From: Candidatus Merdimorpha stercoravium
GTDB lineage: Bacteria > Bacteroidota > Bacteroidia > Flavobacteriales > UBA1820
Direction: 5' to 3'
NCBI GenBank assembly: GCA_018715295.1
Contig: DVLY01000043.1
Span: forward strand, 1-15,847
DNA: 15,847 bases
A program made the translations under genes and the position numbers. Positions 14,841 through 15,847 of the stretch are shown here, piece after piece. The number at the start of each line of letters is the position of its first letter. Position 1 is the stretch's first letter. Below the pieces are notes generated by a model. That model ran no database searches, was not told where the DNA came from, and worked only from the letters and a program-made list of their open reading frames with translations.

Positions 14841-15428
14841 TGCGGAAACCAAAACGGGATAGACCCTCGCTCCATCGAATACGACAACCGGGCGGAGGAG
14901 GCCTTGCAGCGTTTTCTCCACGAGGGGATGCCCGATACTACCGCCTGGGCGCAGGCGGAAACCTTTTCCGATTCCGTGCGCATCCTCTTCCGGGACGTGG
15001 TGAACAGTTGCCAGACGCTGCTCGACTCGGCGGTAATGTACTCCCCGCAATCCCACCTCTACTACGCCCGGAAAGCAACCCTCTACCTGTACTGCCTGGA
15101 CTACGGCAACGCCCTTGTCTGGATGAAGAAAGCCCTCGAAAAAAAGGACCTCCCCTCGCTGCGGCTCAGCATCGGGATGCTGCTGCAAAAAACAGGGGAC
15201 GAACCCCAAGCCCGGACCTGGTACCGTCAGGCGGCCGACCGGTACCGCGCGCTCGATACCTTGTCGCAAGCCGACGGGATGAATTACGTTCTGGCCCTGG
15301 CTTTGGCCGGAGAAAAAGAACATGCCTACAAAGCCATCGACAGCCTGATAAAGGACACCCTGGTGCGGGGACAACTCCGGCGGACGCTGGACGATCCGCA
15401 GGAAGCTCTCGATGCTTTTCTGCCCTAA
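14841..15428 (+). CDS. TPR-like probable lipoprotein with missing or degraded 5' end
   Basis: The frame codes for about 195 residues from a Cys at 14841 and looks real. It has good codon use and repeated helix pairs typical of tetratricopeptide repeats (YYARKATLYLYCLDYGNALVWMKKALEK, then RLSIGMLLQKTGDEPQARTWYRQAADRY, then VLALALAGEKEHAYKAIDSL). NTGCGNQNG around 14832-14855 resembles a lipobox followed by a lipoprotein tether, but no hydrophobic signal or ATG precedes it in frame. Upstream the frame only continues back through the tRNA terminator and tRNA. Possible starts are TTG 14904, or ATG 14928, which would give 166 residues without a signal. The start given here marks where coding character begins, not a proven initiation codon. 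I read it as a 5'-truncated or frameshifted lipoprotein gene; use of a rare start codon is the alternative. Confidence 0.55.
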   Translation, partial: CGNQNGIDPRSIEYDNRAEEALQRFLHEGMPDTTAWAQAETFSDSVRILFRDVVNSCQTLLDSAVMYSPQSHLYYARKATLYLYCLDYGNALVWMKKALEKKDLPSLRLSIGMLLQKTGDEPQARTWYRQAADRYRALDTLSQADGMNYVLALALAGEKEHAYKAIDSLIKDTLVRGQLRRTLDDPQEALDAFLP

Positions 15429-15438
15429 CGGCTTCTTT

Positions 15439-15705
15439 TCACCTCGTTATCCGATTCCATTGCGCAAATTGCTCCATACAGGCACCGCACTCTCCGTTGA
15501 TGTAAACAATCAACTTTAACCGATTTTGAGGAGGCAAACAAATCGTATCGCTTACATTCCTGTACTGGAGACCATCCGGAAATACCATCGTTTTACCAAC
15601 ATAATGAGAAACAACATCTCGGGCTTGATTCTCAAGGCCTCCCTTACACGAGAAAACAAAAACAGACGACAACAACACCCCTACAACAACGAGCGCGTAT
15701 TTCAT
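15439..15705 (-). CDS. Small lipoprotein with CxxC, C-terminally truncated
   Basis: This 88-residue protein begins with a lipoprotein signal peptide (MKYALVVVGVLLSSVFVFSC, lipidated Cys at residue 20). It continues with HYVGKTMVFPDGLQYRNVSD and RLKLIVYINGECGACMEQF, a thioredoxin-like first strand and a CGAC motif. It resembles the small lipoproteins of roughly 150-170 residues encoded beside 6-bladed beta-propeller genes in Bacteroides, in which this strand and cysteine region is followed by a further half of the fold. Here it stops soon after (QWNRITR), 10 bases from the stop of the convergent TPR-like gene, so the C-terminal half appears to be lost. Its ATG overlaps the TGA of the upstream gene (ATGA), suggesting translational coupling. 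It lies in clearly AT-richer DNA than the genes to its left. Confidence 0.7.
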   Translation of the reverse strand: MKYALVVVGVLLSSVFVFSCKGGLENQARDVVSHYVGKTMVFPDGLQYRNVSDTICLPPQNRLKLIVYINGECGACMEQFAQWNRITR

Positions 15706-15847
15706 AACCGGAAGCGAACAACCGTCTCATTGTCTTCTACAATCCTGTCGGTTATCGCATAAATATTTTTTTCATCCTTGTCCACACAAAATCCACCCCA
15801 CACAGGCAGATCGAGATTCAACCTTTTCACCGGCCGACCCTCCCAAT
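15702..15847 (-). CDS. 6-bladed beta-propeller protein (C-terminal end only)
   Basis: Reading from the right edge, the minus strand gives 47 codons and a stop: WEGRPVKRLNLDLPVWGG, then FCVDKDEKNIYAITD and RIVEDNETVVRFRL. The pattern 'W-x-G-x-x-x-x-x-x-L-D-x-P-V ... F-x-V-D-x-x-x-x-x-I-Y-A-I' is what ends the 6-bladed beta-propeller (NHL-like, DUF5128-type) proteins of Bacteroidetes. Those proteins are usually secreted or lipid-anchored and of unknown function. The frame is too short for independent proof, but the ATGA overlap with the lipoprotein gene and the known pairing of these families support it. The rest lies outside the window. Confidence 0.65.
   Translation of the reverse strand, partial: WEGRPVKRLNLDLPVWGGFCVDKDEKNIYAITDRIVEDNETVVRFRL

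Noticed and set aside
15526..15762. A 78-codon plus-strand frame in the AT-rich right end
   Set aside because: It lies opposite the lipoprotein gene with its signal peptide and lipobox, and has no recognisable features of its own.

Overview
The window looks like chromosomal DNA of a GC-rich member of the Bacteroidales, with an Alistipes/Rikenellaceae-like organism my best guess. The evidence is repeated exact matches to the Bacteroidetes sigma -7 element TAnnTTTG upstream of genes, little sign of Shine-Dalgarno sites, and families typical of or shared with Bacteroidetes (S9B DPP-IV, YfhO, a DUF3078-like outer-membrane protein, a 6-bladed beta-propeller next to a small lipoprotein). It is mostly housekeeping and envelope genes; I see no CRISPR array, transposase, integrase or phage module.

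Left part (1-1260, minus strand): the N-terminal part of a homoserine O-acetyltransferase-like enzyme that runs off the left edge, and a 110-residue protein of unknown function. A divergent promoter region of about 170 bases follows. Positions 1429-8642 (plus strand) hold a tight four-gene cluster with gaps of 19, 7 and 45 bases: secreted dipeptidyl peptidase IV, a YfhO-type polytopic membrane protein, a GT4-like glycosyltransferase and a GH18 lipoprotein. Together they suggest a transcription unit for envelope glycan building and for cutting peptides and beta-linked GlcNAc polymers or N-glycans.

Middle part (8808-13509, minus strand): rplY (L25/Ctc) ending at a clear intrinsic terminator, prs with its own promoter, a DUF3078-like outer-membrane barrel protein, and dxs. 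The dxs protein is about 35 residues shorter between its catalytic His and Glu than the E. coli enzyme. Upstream of dxs are two tandem copies of an 84-85 base palindromic element. The ends are conserved, the inner stems differ but still fold around a GAA loop, and each copy carries a TATCTTTG promoter element facing dxs. Next is a BtuF-like helical-backbone binding protein with no signal peptide (13680-14474, minus).

Right part (14554-15847): tRNA-Asp(GTC) with a good promoter and terminator, then a TPR-like protein whose reading frame has no credible start codon. It converges on a C-terminally truncated small lipoprotein, which overlaps by ATGA the end of a 6-bladed beta-propeller gene. G+C falls sharply near 15435. 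I read this as a recombination boundary where two gene remnants meet beside a tRNA gene.
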